Below, in pieces: positions 1-9,224 of a stretch of DNA of 64,000 bases (position 1 is the stretch's first letter; each line of letters begins with the position of its first letter). The notes below the pieces were generated by a model. That model was not told the origin of the DNA and searched no databases. It saw only the letters and a list, made by a program, of their open reading frames with translations. Both the position numbers and the translations under genes were made by a program. The stretch is from Arthrobacter sp. UM1 (GTDB lineage: Bacteria; Actinomycetota; Actinomycetes; Actinomycetales; Micrococcaceae), in the NCBI RefSeq assembly GCF_020483305.1, contig NZ_JACWAB010000002.1, positions 1 through 64,000 on the forward strand, given 5' to 3'.

Positions 1-156
1 CCTTGCTGGGTGGCTGTTCTGGGGGCGGGCCTTCCCCCGTTTAACACGAGCTTCGGCGTGCCCGCTACGGCGCACCCCCGCCACGAAGAGCCCCCGAGCG
101 GCAGCCCGGTTCGTGTGGCAGCAGACCCGCGCAACCGACTGCGTAAACTCGACCCC

Positions 157-696
157 ATGGAACCGCTGTTCTCGCACGCCCCGGACCCTGTGGAAGAACC
201 CGGCTGGACCGAGGCCCCCGTCGAAACCGAGGTCCTGCACTGCGACCTGCCCCGCGACCTCGTCGAGTGCGCATCGGGTTTCGTCGAATACCTCAACCTC
301 TGGTGGCCTGCCGAGCTGCTCCCTGAATCGGCTGAGGGGGCGGCTCTTGAAGGGTCGGACATCATCGCGATGACCTCTGACGGGCACACTCTCCTCTGGG
401 GCTCCGTCTCCGCAGAGCAGACCGGGGACGCGGCGAACCCGGGTCTGCTCTTCTGCATCTCACCGGCCGGCGAAGACGAGGCGCGGTCGGCCCGGCAGTC
501 GCGTGAAGGGCTCGGGCTCGTGCTGAGTCTGTCTGAGTCGCCGGCAGCCGGGGACTCAGACACGCCTTCTGACACCACACGGCTCCATGCCGTGCTGAGA
601 ACGGGTGGAGGGCCGAATGCCGCCCTGAGCCCGGATGCGGCTCAGCGCATCGCGGCGTCGTATGCCGGATTCATGGGCTCTGCTGTGCAGGGTTAA
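157..696 (+). CDS. SRPBCC (AHSA1-like) domain protein, uncharacterised
   Basis: A 179-residue protein. The frame is open from position 10, but the ATG at 157 is preferred: a TAAACT -10-like hexamer lies just upstream, suggesting a leaderless message, and the extra N-terminal residues look non-conserved. Near residues 30-50 it reads DLVECASGFVEYLNLWWP, which resembles the first helix and the WWP motif of AHSA1-type SRPBCC proteins, a fold that binds hydrophobic ligands. The rest is acidic and low in complexity, with no catalytic motif that I recognise. It stands alone: the next gene is convergent, and the 150 bases between them hold nothing clear. The family assignment is an inference from a short motif. 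Confidence 0.55.
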   Translation: MEPLFSHAPDPVEEPGWTEAPVETEVLHCDLPRDLVECASGFVEYLNLWWPAELLPESAEGAALEGSDIIAMTSDGHTLLWGSVSAEQTGDAANPGLLFCISPAGEDEARSARQSREGLGLVLSLSESPAAGDSDTPSDTTRLHAVLRTGGGPNAALSPDAAQRIAASYAGFMGSAVQG

Positions 697-847
697 CGTC
701 TTCTCTCACCCGTCTGTCCGCCGGAGGGAGAGCTTCGTCTGCGAGCTCCTGGGGCGCCCCCGTCAGCACTCCTTCACCGCCAGGGGCGTGCGATTCTCTG
801 CAATGAAGGCCTTAATCGGACGCCTCCGCTCCCCGGGGGGAGGGGCG

Positions 848-1693
848 TCACCGCACCATGGCCCGTGGGCGCTCCAGCATGGACACGTCGGGGGCGCTCA
901 GCCGCCTCGGAATGATGAGGCGGTCACCGGTCTCCGGATCCGGGAGGACGCGCGCGTCGATCTCGAACACGTCGCGCAGCAGCGTGTCCGTCAGAACCTC
1001 GTGGGGCGTGCCCACCGCGTGGATTCCTCCGCGGGCGAGCACCACGAGGTGGTCCGCATAGCGGGCGGCCTGCTGGAGGTCGTGCAGCACGGCCACGCAG
1101 GTGCGCCCCTGGTCCGCGCTCAACGCCCGGACCAGCTCCAGGAGCGCGTACTGGTGGGCGATGTCGAGGAACGTCGTCGGCTCGTCGAGGAGGATCGTGT
1201 CCGTCTGCTGGGCGAGCACCATGGCCATCCACACCCGTTGGCGCTGTCCGCCGGAGAGGTCCTGGACGCGCTCCTCCTGAAGTGAGGCGACCCCGGCGGC
1301 GTCGAGGGCGGCGGTGACCGCGGCCTCGTCGTCGGGCCCCCATTGGGAGAGGAAGGTCTGGTGAGGGTGGCGTCCGCGGCTGACGAGCTCGAAGACGGTG
1401 ATGTCCTGGGGCGTCGTCGCGCCCTGGGGGAGGAGAGCGAGCCGCCGGGCGGCCTCGCGAGCGGAGAGACGGCGGAGGTCGTCTCCGTGGAGGAGCGCGG
1501 TGCCGGACACGGGCGTCAGGATGCGGGCGAAGGCCTTGAGGAGGGTGGACTTGCCGTAGCCGTTCGGGCCGATGACGGCGGTGAAGCGCCCGGTGGGGAT
1601 GTCGAGGGTGACGTCCTCGAGCACGGTGCGGCGGTCCCACGCGAGCGTGAGGCTCTCGGCGCGCAGGGCCGGTGCGGGGGCGTGGTCAGTCAT
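848..1693 (-). CDS. Iron-siderophore ABC transporter ATP-binding protein (FepC type)
   Basis: A 281-residue ABC ATPase. Walker A is GPNGYGKST (residues about 42-50), the signature is LSGGQRQRV and Walker B is TILLDEPT, followed by the switch histidine in AVLHDL. This arrangement and length match FepC/FhuC ATPases, which energise uptake of ferric siderophores or cobalamin. The Tyr in Walker A is unusual; most relatives have Cys or Ser there. Its start overlaps the stop of the permease upstream by 8 bases, so it is the last gene of a permease-permease-ATPase operon transcribed leftward. The substrate cannot be read from sequence; iron is favoured because of the IdeR-like box in front of the operon. 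Confidence 0.92.
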   Translation of the reverse strand: MTDHAPAPALRAESLTLAWDRRTVLEDVTLDIPTGRFTAVIGPNGYGKSTLLKAFARILTPVSGTALLHGDDLRRLSAREAARRLALLPQGATTPQDITVFELVSRGRHPHQTFLSQWGPDDEAAVTAALDAAGVASLQEERVQDLSGGQRQRVWMAMVLAQQTDTILLDEPTTFLDIAHQYALLELVRALSADQGRTCVAVLHDLQQAARYADHLVVLARGGIHAVGTPHEVLTDTLLRDVFEIDARVLPDPETGDRLIIPRRLSAPDVSMLERPRAMVR

Positions 1694-2786
1694 GCGGGCT
1701 CCTTGGTCGACTGGGGGCGGAAACGGGCCGGAGCGAGGGCCGCCGCTGCCGGGAGGCGAGCAGGGCCATGAGGTAGAGCCCGCCGAGCGTGACGGTCACG
1801 AGTCCCACGGGCAGCTGGACCGGGGCGAAGAGCCTCTGAGCGCAGAGGTCGGCGAGCAGCAGGAGGGCGGCTCCTGCGGCGGCTGTGCTGGCAAGGTGTG
1901 GCCGCGGAGAACGGGTGAGCCGCTGGGCGATATGCGGCGCGGCGAGCGCGATGAAGGAGATCGGCCCCGCGAGCGCTGTGCAGACCGCCGTCAGCAAGAC
2001 GCCGGCTGCGAGGAGCAGCAGGCGAGGAGCTGTGCGGGGGAGCCCGAGGGCGGTGGCGGACTCGTCCCCGAGGCCCAGCAGGGAGAGCGTCCGTCCGGCG
2101 CCGGCACTCAAGGCGAGCAGGAGGGCCAGGAGCGCGCAGGCCGGAAGAGCGCTCTCCCAGCGGATTCCGTTGAGCGTTCCGGCGCCCCACGTGGCGGCGG
2201 AGAGGGCGGTCTCCTGGTCCCCGCGGAGGATGAGCCACCGGTTGAACGCGGAGAGCATCATGCTCACGCCGAGGCCCACGAGGATGAGGCGGAGGCCGTC
2301 GAACCCCTGCTTCCAGGACAGGACGCCGACGGCGGCCGCCGCGGCCGCGCCCCCGATGAGCGCCCCGAGCGAGACGGCCCCGAATCCGGAGTGGCCGAGG
2401 AGCAGGGCTGTCAGCACCCCCGTGTAGGCGCCGGTGTTGAACCCGATGATGTCCGGCGAGCCGAGCGGATTGCGGGTCAGCGCCTGGAACAGCGCGCCCG
2501 AGACGGCCAGCGCGGCGCCCACCGCCGCGGCCGAGAGTGCTCGGGGCAGCCGCCACTGGAGCACGACGGTTCCCGAGAAGCCCGCGTCCTCGCCGGTGAG
2601 GGCGCCCAGAGCCGTGGAGGGCGTGACGCCGGCCCCCGGCCAGAGCAGCGTGGCGCCGAGGAGGGCGACGCCGGCGAGGAGGAGCGCCGCCGTCGTCCAC
2701 AGGCTCCTCGTGTGGCCCAGCCGGCTCACGGGGCCCAGGCGGACGCGGAAGCGCCCCGGGAGCGGAGGTGCAGGAGCGCGGGTCAC
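1686..2786 (-). CDS. FecCD-family iron-siderophore permease (second subunit)
   Basis: A 366-residue FecCD/BtuC-type membrane protein with about nine or ten hydrophobic helices. Family marks are RNPLGSPDIIGFNTGA after the third helix and GPISFIALAAPHIAQRLT, the coupling-helix region that contacts the ATPase. The GTG at 2786 is chosen because it forms a GTGA overlap with the stop of the preceding permease (2783-2786), typical of translational coupling; longer starts would add an Arg-rich stretch lying inside the upstream gene. It should pair with the other permease to form the heterodimeric channel for a ferric siderophore. Confidence 0.9.
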   Translation of the reverse strand: MTRAPAPPLPGRFRVRLGPVSRLGHTRSLWTTAALLLAGVALLGATLLWPGAGVTPSTALGALTGEDAGFSGTVVLQWRLPRALSAAAVGAALAVSGALFQALTRNPLGSPDIIGFNTGAYTGVLTALLLGHSGFGAVSLGALIGGAAAAAAVGVLSWKQGFDGLRLILVGLGVSMMLSAFNRWLILRGDQETALSAATWGAGTLNGIRWESALPACALLALLLALSAGAGRTLSLLGLGDESATALGLPRTAPRLLLLAAGVLLTAVCTALAGPISFIALAAPHIAQRLTRSPRPHLASTAAAGAALLLLADLCAQRLFAPVQLPVGLVTVTLGGLYLMALLASRQRRPSLRPVSAPSRPRSPHD

Positions 2787-3838
2787 AGGGCGGCCGCCTT
2801 TCGGCGGCGGGCGAGGCCCACGAGCACGGGGGCTCCGATGAACGCGACGACGACGCCGGCGGGCAGCTCTCCGGGGAGGAGGCATCGGCCGGCGATGTCG
2901 GCGGCGAGGAGGATGCAGGGGCCGATCGCCGTCGAGAGGAGGAGGACGCCGCGCTGGCTGGGCCCGGCGATGCGCCGGGCGGCGTGCGGCGCCATGAGCC
3001 CGAGGAACACGAGCACGCCGACGGCGGCGGTAGCCGAGCCGGCGAGCACGGTCACCGCGGCGATGCAGAGCAGCCTCGTCCGGCGGACGGGGGCGCCGAG
3101 GGAGACGGCGACGTCGCCGCCGAGAGAGAGGGCGTCAAGGTGCCGGGCGGCGAGGAGGGTGAGCGCGGATCCGGCCGCCAGCCCGGCGGCCGCCACGGGC
3201 ACCGCGGAGGGGTCCGCGGCGGAGAGGCTGCCCGTCATCCAGGCGCGGAGGCGGTCGAAAGACTGCGGATCTACGAGCGCCAGCCCCTCTCCAATGCCGC
3301 TGAGGACGGCGCTGAGGGCCACGCCCGCGAGGACGAGGGGCACGGGGTCCGCGCCGCGGGTTCCGCCGCCCGCGAGCACCACGATGAGCCCGGCCGCGAG
3401 CGCGCCCGCCAGGGCGAACCACACGTAGCCTGTCGCCGAGGTGACGCCCAGGAGGGAGATGGCGACGACGGCGCTGAACGCGGCCCCCGCGTTGATCCCG
3501 AGGGCGCCCGTGTCCGCCAGCGGGTTGCGCGTCACGGACTGGACGAGCGCGCCGCCGAGGCCCATGGCGGCTCCCGCGAGCAGGGCCAGGAGGGTGCGGG
3601 GAAGACGCGATCCGAGGATGACAGCGGTCTCGGCGGACGGGGCGGAGGCGGCCTGGGCCTCGGAAGAGAGCGCGCCCGGGTTCAGGACGCCGGCGCCGAG
3701 GGCCCTGAGGACGTCCCCGGCGGGCACGGCGCGCGCGCCGAGCATGAGCCCCGCAGCGGAGAGCACGGCGGCCGCGAGGACGAGCGCCGCGAGGGCGCGC
3801 GCGATCGCGATCCGGCGGCGCCGGACGGGTGAAGACAT
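2783..3838 (-). CDS. FecCD-family iron-siderophore permease (first subunit)
   Basis: A 351-residue polytopic permease that begins with a short basic segment and then a transmembrane helix. It carries RNPLADTGALGINAGA, the FecCD hallmark, and LGLMAPHAARRIAG near the C-terminus, the likely coupling helix. It is the first gene of the leftward importer operon. Its start is 52 bases from the divergent binding-protein gene, and the IdeR-like box lies in that gap, so both sides could be repressed together by iron-loaded IdeR. Confidence 0.91.
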   Translation of the reverse strand: MSSPVRRRRIAIARALAALVLAAAVLSAAGLMLGARAVPAGDVLRALGAGVLNPGALSSEAQAASAPSAETAVILGSRLPRTLLALLAGAAMGLGGALVQSVTRNPLADTGALGINAGAAFSAVVAISLLGVTSATGYVWFALAGALAAGLIVVLAGGGTRGADPVPLVLAGVALSAVLSGIGEGLALVDPQSFDRLRAWMTGSLSAADPSAVPVAAAGLAAGSALTLLAARHLDALSLGGDVAVSLGAPVRRTRLLCIAAVTVLAGSATAAVGVLVFLGLMAPHAARRIAGPSQRGVLLLSTAIGPCILLAADIAGRCLLPGELPAGVVVAFIGAPVLVGLARRRKAAAL

Positions 3839-3872
3839 TAGGGCATTCCTCAGTTGCGTAATGGAGTCTAAT

Positions 3873-3891
3873 TAAGGATAGCCTTGGCTTA
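3873..3891 (+). promoter_or_regulatory. Putative IdeR/DtxR operator in divergent siderophore promoter
   Basis: The 19 bases TAAGGATAGCCTTGGCTTA match 16 of 19 positions of the degenerate DtxR/IdeR consensus TWAGGTWAGSCTWACCTWA. The last base is the A of the binding-protein ATG, so bound repressor would sit on the start codon. A TTGCGT hexamer at 3854 could be a -35. The regulator gene itself lies at 24805. The match is by eye only. Confidence 0.6.
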
Positions 3892-4946
3892 TGACCTCAG
3901 TGAAATCGTCTGAACAGCGCCTCGGGCGCCTGCGCCGCGCGTCTCTCGCGGCCCTCGCCGCCTCCTCCCTCCTCCTTGCCGGCTGTGCCGCGCCGTCCCG
4001 GGACGCGGGATCGTCCTCGAACGGGTCCGGGGACTCGAAGGTGGCCACCGGAGGAGCCCAGTTCTCCACCGCGGACAAGGAGACCGCCAAGCTCGGGAGC
4101 GACGCGAAGCCGGGGCAGTTCCCCCGCACCGTCAAGCACGCGCTCGGCGAGACGGAGATCAAGGAGCGGCCGCAGCGCGTCGTCGTGCTGGACACGGGCG
4201 AGCTCGACGACGTCCTCAGCCTCGGCATCACCCCGGTGGGCATGGTCACCACGAAGGGCAAGAACGCGGTTCCGTCCTACCTCGCGGACAAGGTCAAGGA
4301 CGTCAAGACGGTGGGCACCATCAACGAGCTCAACCTCGAGGCCATCGCGGAGCTCAAGCCGGACCTGATCGTGGGCAGCAAGCTGCGCGCGGACAAGGTC
4401 TACGGGCAGCTCTCGGACATCGCGCCGACGGTCTTCTCCATCCGCCCGGGCTTCCCGTGGAAGGAGAACTTCCTGCTCGTGGCGGACTCGCTCGGCCTGG
4501 AGAAGGAGGCCGAGGGGGTCCTCAACCGCTACGCGCAGCGCGCGGCGGGCATCAAGAAGGCCGTCAAGCCGGGGACCCGCGTCTCGCTCGTGCGCTTCAT
4601 GCCGGGGCGCATCAGGCTCTACGCCAACAAGTCGCTCATCGGCGTCATCCTCAAGGACGCGGGGCTGGCGCGCCCGGAGAAGCAGGACGTGGACGAGCTC
4701 GCCGTCGAGGTCTCGCCGGAGAACATCGGGGAGGCGGGCGGAGACGTCCTCTTCTACTCGAGCTACGGGCAGCCGGACGCCACGGGGGAGTCGAAGGTGA
4801 CGTCCGGGCCGGCGTGGAAGGGCCTTGCGCCCGTCAAGGCGGGCAAGGCCTACGCGGTCGAGGACGACGTCTGGTTCCTCGGCCTCGGCCCCACGGGCGC
4901 GGATCGGATCCTCTCCGACCTGGAGTCCAAGCTCGCCGGGAAGTGA
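3891..4946 (+). CDS. Iron-siderophore ABC transporter substrate-binding lipoprotein
   Basis: A 351-residue exported lipoprotein. The basic N-terminus, hydrophobic stretch and LLLAGC lipobox (Cys about residue 32) mark signal peptidase II cleavage and membrane anchoring. After a Ser/Gly-rich linker it follows the FepB/TroA class III fold: RVVVLDTGELDDVLSLGI near residue 100, LNLEAIAELKPDLIVGS near 150, and a long backbone helix. It is divergent from the two permeases and ATPase, with which it should work as the ligand-capturing part. The start at 3891 overlaps the IdeR-like box, leaving no room for a ribosome binding site, so translation is probably leaderless. The particular siderophore is unknown. 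Confidence 0.9.
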   Translation: MTSVKSSEQRLGRLRRASLAALAASSLLLAGCAAPSRDAGSSSNGSGDSKVATGGAQFSTADKETAKLGSDAKPGQFPRTVKHALGETEIKERPQRVVVLDTGELDDVLSLGITPVGMVTTKGKNAVPSYLADKVKDVKTVGTINELNLEAIAELKPDLIVGSKLRADKVYGQLSDIAPTVFSIRPGFPWKENFLLVADSLGLEKEAEGVLNRYAQRAAGIKKAVKPGTRVSLVRFMPGRIRLYANKSLIGVILKDAGLARPEKQDVDELAVEVSPENIGEAGGDVLFYSSYGQPDATGESKVTSGPAWKGLAPVKAGKAYAVEDDVWFLGLGPTGADRILSDLESKLAGK

Positions 4947-4947
4947 C

Positions 4948-4964
4948 GCGCCTCTGAGGGGCGC
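4948..4964. terminator. Short hairpin between convergent genes
   Basis: GCGCCTC, a TGA loop and GGGGCGC form a 7-bp stem with one wobble pair. It lies between the convergent binding-protein and otsAB genes. There is no T-run, so it is only a possible terminator. Confidence 0.35.
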
Positions 4965-4978
4965 AGCGGGCCCGCCGA

Positions 4979-7297
4979 TCAGCCCTTCCGGCCGTCTCGG
5001 CGGGCTCGGAGCACCTCCTCGAGGAAGGCCGCGACCTCCTCAGGGTCGTTGAGCCGGGCGGCGGCGGCCGTGGCGCCGGGGCCGACCTTGACGCCGACGT
5101 CCGGCTCGCCCTCGCCCTGCTCGAGGACGGCGAACGCGTTCTCGTCCGTCACGTCGTCCCCCATGAACAGGGTGGAACTCGGGTTGTAGGCCTCGCGGAG
5201 GTACTCGATGCCCTCGCCCTTGTGGGCCTTGAGGACCGCGATCTCCACGACCGACTTGCCCCGGGAGACGTGCGCCTTGGGCACCTCGACGTAGACGCGC
5301 TGCATCGCCTCGACGCTCGCGTGCTCCTGCATGTCCTGGGGCACCTGGCGCACGTGGAGGACGACGCCGGCCGGCTTGATCTCCACCCAGGCGCCGTTGT
5401 GCTTGCGGGCCACGGACTTCAGGACCCGCTCCGCCTTGGCGAGCGTCTGCTCCTGCTCGTCCGTCAGCGTCAGGCCGGAGCCCTGGTCCGAGCCGGGCAG
5501 GTGTTGCTCGGCGCCGTGCGAGCCGATGAGGGCCACGTTCCGGTGGGGGTCCGCGCAGGCGCGCAGCGAGGCGAGCGAGCGTCCGGAGACGAAGGCCACC
5601 TGGACCCCCTCGACCTCCGCCAGCGCGTCCAGCACCTCCTTGGTCTTCGGCAGGGGGCGGGCGTCTTCCGCCCGGGCGACGATCGGCGCGACGACGCCGT
5701 CGAAGTCCAGCGCCACGAGGAGGCGCTCGGCCTCCGTCAGCCGGCGGAGCGTCTCCTCCCGGAGCCGGTCCGCGAGCGGGAGGCCGTGGGTCTCGTCCGC
5801 ATTGGCGACGACGGCGCGAGCCGGCTCGCCCGAGGGCTCCAGCTCGTCCTCGGGAGAGGAGCCGTCCGCGGGCGTGGTGCTCTCCAGCCGCTCGAGGAAG
5901 TCCGAGGACCAGCGGTCGATGTCATTGGCCAAGACCTGCCTCCTGAGGCGTTTCATCCGGCGCTGGCTCTCGTCAGCGGACATGGTGAGGGCGCGGACGA
6001 TGTCGTCCTTCATGCCCCCGATGTCGTGAGGGTTGGTCAGGATCGCGGCGCCGAGCTCGTCCGCCGCGCCCGCGAACTCGCTGAGCACGAGCGCGCCCGA
6101 GTCGTCCTGGCGCGCGGCCACGTACTCCTTGGCCACGAGGTTCATGCCGTCGCGCAGCGCGGTCACGAGCATGACGTCCGCCGCGAGGTAGAGGGCCACC
6201 ATCTCCTCCATCGGATAGGAGTGGTGCAGATAGCGGATGGCCGTGTGCTCGAGCGTGTCGAAGTTGCCGTTGATGCGCCCGACGGCGAGCTCCACGTCCT
6301 CCCGGAGCTGCACGTACGAGCTGACGCGCTCGCGGCTCGGGCTCGCGACCTGGATGAGGGCCGCGTCCTCCACCTTGACCTTGCCGTCGTTGAGCAGCTC
6401 GCCGTACGCCTTGATGCGGTGGCGGATGCCCTTGGTGTAGTCGAGGCGGTCCACGCCGAGGACCACCTTGCGGGCCCCTCCGAGGCTCTCGCGGATCCGC
6501 TTGGCGCGCTCGATGACCTTCGGGTCGTTCGCGAGGCGGGTGATGACGTCCGCGTCGATGGAGATGGGGAAGGTGTCCGCCTCCACCCGCCGGGTGCGTC
6601 CGTTGCTCATCTCGATCTCGATGCGCTTGTTCTTGACCGGGCGCTGGGCGAACCGGCGGACGCAGCGGAGGAAGTTGGCGGTGTCCGTCTGGCGCTGGAA
6701 GCCGAGGAGAGATGCGCCGAGCATGCCCTCGAGGGCCTCGCGCCGCCAGGGGAGCTGAGCGAAGAGCTCTGCCGGCGGGAACGGGATGTGGAGGAAGAAG
6801 CCGATCTTGAGGTCCGGGCGCAGCTGCCGCAGGAGGGCCGGGACAAGGAGGAGCTGGTAGTCCTGGACCCAGACCGTGGCGTTCTGCGCCGCCACCCGGG
6901 CGCACTCGCGGGCGAACCGCTGGTTGACCTCCCGATACGCCTCCCACCAGGTGCGGTGGTACTCCGGGGGAGCGATGACGTCGTGGAACAGCGGCCACAG
7001 CGTCGCGTTGGAGAAGCCCTCGTAGTAGGTGCTCACCTCGGCGGCGGAGAGGGCGACGGGGACGAGCCGCATGCCGTCGTGGTCGAAGTCCTCGAGCCGC
7101 TCGTCAGGGGCGCCGTGCCAGCCCACCCACGCGCCGCCGTTGCGCTGCATGAGGGGGTGCAGGGCGGTCACGAGTCCGCCGGGCGAACGGCGCCACTGGT
7201 CCGTCTGGCCCGCTGAGCCGGCGACTCGGTCCACGGGCAGGCGGTTGCTGACGACGACGAGGTCGAAGGTCTGTGGTGCGATGCGAGAACTCGGCAT
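4979..7297 (-). CDS. otsAB: Bifunctional trehalose-6-phosphate synthase/phosphatase (OtsA-OtsB fusion)
   Basis: A 772-residue cytosolic enzyme making trehalose from a nucleotide-glucose donor and glucose-6-phosphate, then removing the phosphate. Residues about 10-480 are a GT20 synthase: [52 protein letters not shown] and [11 protein letters not shown]. Residues about 520-770 are a HAD phosphatase: [10 protein letters not shown] (nucleophile and acid Asp), FVSGRS, GSHGAE, HKGEGI and [12 protein letters not shown]. All key motifs of both halves appear intact. The ATG at 7297 is preferred over one 39 bases upstream because GAGGGG sits at the right distance. Trehalose protects against osmotic and desiccation stress. 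Many bacteria encode the two steps separately; the fusion resembles eukaryotic and some actinobacterial proteins. Confidence 0.93.
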   Translation of the reverse strand: MPSSRIAPQTFDLVVVSNRLPVDRVAGSAGQTDQWRRSPGGLVTALHPLMQRNGGAWVGWHGAPDERLEDFDHDGMRLVPVALSAAEVSTYYEGFSNATLWPLFHDVIAPPEYHRTWWEAYREVNQRFARECARVAAQNATVWVQDYQLLLVPALLRQLRPDLKIGFFLHIPFPPAELFAQLPWRREALEGMLGASLLGFQRQTDTANFLRCVRRFAQRPVKNKRIEIEMSNGRTRRVEADTFPISIDADVITRLANDPKVIERAKRIRESLGGARKVVLGVDRLDYTKGIRHRIKAYGELLNDGKVKVEDAALIQVASPSRERVSSYVQLREDVELAVGRINGNFDTLEHTAIRYLHHSYPMEEMVALYLAADVMLVTALRDGMNLVAKEYVAARQDDSGALVLSEFAGAADELGAAILTNPHDIGGMKDDIVRALTMSADESQRRMKRLRRQVLANDIDRWSSDFLERLESTTPADGSSPEDELEPSGEPARAVVANADETHGLPLADRLREETLRRLTEAERLLVALDFDGVVAPIVARAEDARPLPKTKEVLDALAEVEGVQVAFVSGRSLASLRACADPHRNVALIGSHGAEQHLPGSDQGSGLTLTDEQEQTLAKAERVLKSVARKHNGAWVEIKPAGVVLHVRQVPQDMQEHASVEAMQRVYVEVPKAHVSRGKSVVEIAVLKAHKGEGIEYLREAYNPSSTLFMGDDVTDENAFAVLEQGEGEPDVGVKVGPGATAAAARLNDPEEVAAFLEEVLRARRDGRKG

Positions 7298-7471
7298 GAT
7301 CCCCTCACTGCGTTGGCGGACTCCCACTGGACACACTAGTGCGAATGAACCGCCCGCGGGGTGGGACGGAGTCTCTTTTGAGATTTCTCCCGGAGATCGC
7401 TCGTATCATGGGGGAAGGCCAATCGCGCCGCCCCGCGGCGCCTCCCGACGAGAATCCGAGGTTCCCGACGC

Positions 7472-8380
7472 ATGTCCGAGAACAAGCCGAACCCCTCGCA
7501 CACGGCGAAGCCGGGTGCGAACAGCGGCCAGACCGGGCTGACGCCCCGCGAGGTGGCGGCCAAGCACAGGCAGAGCGAGCTGCGGCGCGAGCGGTCCCGC
7601 CGCGCTGTCATCGGAGGCGCGATCATCGCCGTCGTCGCGGCGATCGTCATCATCGCGGCGCTCCTGTTCAAGAAGAACAACGAGGACAGCCAGGCGGACG
7701 TCCAGTCCAAGGGCCCGGCGCCTGCGTACGGCAACCAGTACGGCGGCGTCGTGCTCGGCAAGGGCGGCAAGCTCCAGAAGGCCGGCGGCTTCCAGGTGGA
7801 CCCGGGCACGGTGGGCCCTGCCGCCAAGGAGGCTTCGTCCAAGGCGCCGTCCGGCTCCGCGCCCACCAAGAAGGGCGGCCCCGGCCAGATCATCGTCTAC
7901 GTGGACATGCTCTGCCCGCACTGCGGCGAGTTCGAGAAGATGTTCGGGGACTACCTCGCCGGCCTCGCGGACAAGGGCACGGCCACGGTCGAGTACCGCG
8001 TCATCTCGATCCTGGACCAGTCGGTCAACCAGAACTACTCCACGCGCGCGGGCGGCGCCATGATGTCTGTGGCGGACAAGTTCCCGGACAAGTTCGTCCC
8101 CGCCATGCGGGCCATGTTCGAGCAGCAGCCGAACGAGTCCGCGGGCGCGGGCAACGACAAGATCAAGGAGATCCTCAAGGGCGCGGGCGTCCCCGGGGAG
8201 ATCGAGAAGATGGTGGACAACGGAGACTTCCGCTACTACACCACGTTCGCGAACAAGCTGGCGGCCCACGAGGGCGTCTCGGGCACCCCGAGCATCTACG
8301 TCGAGGGCTCCAAGTGGGACCCGCAGGCGGACAGCGACTTCCAGAAGTTCGTCGAGGAGCGCCTCGCCGCTCGCAAGTGA
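7472..8380 (+). CDS. Membrane-anchored DsbA-family thiol oxidoreductase
   Basis: A 302-residue protein with a charged cytoplasmic N-terminus (about 45 residues), one transmembrane helix (about 46-67, rich in Ile, Val and Ala) and an extracytoplasmic thioredoxin-like domain. The active site is CPHCGEFE in the context IIVYVDMLCPHC, and a cis-Pro loop is suggested by GVSGTPSIYVEG. DsbA-like proteins of this layout in actinobacteria help form or reshuffle disulfides in exported proteins. The gene is monocistronic and divergent from otsAB, with tRNA-Thr directly downstream. The substrate is not known. Confidence 0.88.
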   Translation: MSENKPNPSHTAKPGANSGQTGLTPREVAAKHRQSELRRERSRRAVIGGAIIAVVAAIVIIAALLFKKNNEDSQADVQSKGPAPAYGNQYGGVVLGKGGKLQKAGGFQVDPGTVGPAAKEASSKAPSGSAPTKKGGPGQIIVYVDMLCPHCGEFEKMFGDYLAGLADKGTATVEYRVISILDQSVNQNYSTRAGGAMMSVADKFPDKFVPAMRAMFEQQPNESAGAGNDKIKEILKGAGVPGEIEKMVDNGDFRYYTTFANKLAAHEGVSGTPSIYVEGSKWDPQADSDFQKFVEERLAARK

Positions 8381-8456
8381 GGCCTAGGCCTCCGCTAGGA
8401 TGAACGAGTCCGTCTCCGGACGGATCCCTCATCCGCCGGCGCGCTGCGCCGGACCC

Positions 8457-8530
8457 GCCTCCTTAGCTCAGCTGGCCAGAGCATCTGTCTTGTAAACAGA
8501 GGGTCGCCGGTTCGAATCCGGCAGGGGGCT
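8457..8530 (+). tRNA. tRNA-Thr (TGT)
   Basis: The cloverleaf folds fully: acceptor GCCTCCT with AGGGGGC (one T-G pair), D stem GCTC/GAGC, anticodon stem TCTGT/ACAGA with loop CTTGTAA (anticodon TGT at 8491-8493), and T loop TTCGAAT. The discriminator is T at 8530 and CCA is encoded at 8531-8533. A TAGGAT -10 candidate lies about 60 bases upstream. Confidence 0.96.
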
Positions 8531-8542
8531 CCACTGCCGCCG

Positions 8543-9121
8543 TCACACGCGGCGCTTCTCATCCGGCCGTTCCGCGTCCCACTCGTTCGGGGCGGGCCGC
8601 CGCGATCCCGGAAGGGCCACGCTCTGCCGCCAGTCGAGGAGCCACTGCGGGACGTGGTTGCGTCCCTCCGGGGCGGGATCGCCCAGGGCCAGCAGGTCCT
8701 CCACCGGAACCGGCCCCTCGTCCGAGGTCATGCGCGTGCAGATGTACCCGCGGGCGAAGACCTCGCCGTCCGCCACCATCCGCTGCTCGAAGTACACGGC
8801 CTTCTCATCCGTGCCGAGCAGGCGAGTCTGCATCTCATACCGCTTGCCGAGGTTGAGCGGCTTGCGGAAGCTGATCGTCTCGGCGGACACCACAGGGCTG
8901 TATCCGCGGCGACGCGCCTCGTCGAAGGCGCCGCTGCGCACGAGCAGGTCGAACCGGCCGAGGTCGAAGAGCGTGAAGTACACGCCGTTGTTGATGTGCA
9001 CGGCGAGGTCCACGTCCATGGGGAGGGCCCGCATGCGGACGGACGAGGTGTCCCAGAGCGAGAGCGCGGGACGCCGCCGGGAGATCGCCAGGCTGAAGAG
9101 GGTGCGCAGAAGGTAGTGCAT
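8543..9121 (-). CDS. Acyl-CoA thioesterase-like protein (hotdog fold, 4HBT_2 type)
   Basis: A 192-residue protein. Around residues 30-60 it reads MDVDLAVHINNGVYFTLFDLGRFDLL, the HxNNxxY signature of hotdog thioesterases of the 4HBT_2 type; SAETISFRKPLNLGKRYEMQTRLLG continues the fold. The ATG at 9121 is chosen because the hotdog domain begins soon after it and longer starts add an Arg-rich tail. Such enzymes hydrolyse fatty acyl-CoA or related thioesters, but the substrate is unassigned. It stands alone between two tRNA genes on the opposite strand. Confidence 0.8.
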   Translation of the reverse strand: MHYLLRTLFSLAISRRRPALSLWDTSSVRMRALPMDVDLAVHINNGVYFTLFDLGRFDLLVRSGAFDEARRRGYSPVVSAETISFRKPLNLGKRYEMQTRLLGTDEKAVYFEQRMVADGEVFARGYICTRMTSDEGPVPVEDLLALGDPAPEGRNHVPQWLLDWRQSVALPGSRRPAPNEWDAERPDEKRRV

Positions 9122-9205
9122 GCGCGTCAGCCTACCGGCGCGGAGGAAAGGGCTCCTGCGCGTCGGCGCACAGCCCCCGATTACCGCATGAGGGCGGCTG
9201 TGCAC

Positions 9206-9211
9206 TATGAT
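9206..9211 (+). promoter_or_regulatory. Probable -10 hexamer of tRNA-Val
   Basis: TATGAT lies 14 bases before the mature 5' end of tRNA-Val, the usual distance for a short tRNA leader. No convincing -35 is visible. Confidence 0.5.
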
Positions 9212-9224
9212 GGGTAACCGTTGC

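Noticed and set aside
5222-7216. Long open frame antisense to otsAB
   Set aside because: It mirrors the codon pattern of otsAB and shows no domain or ribosome site.
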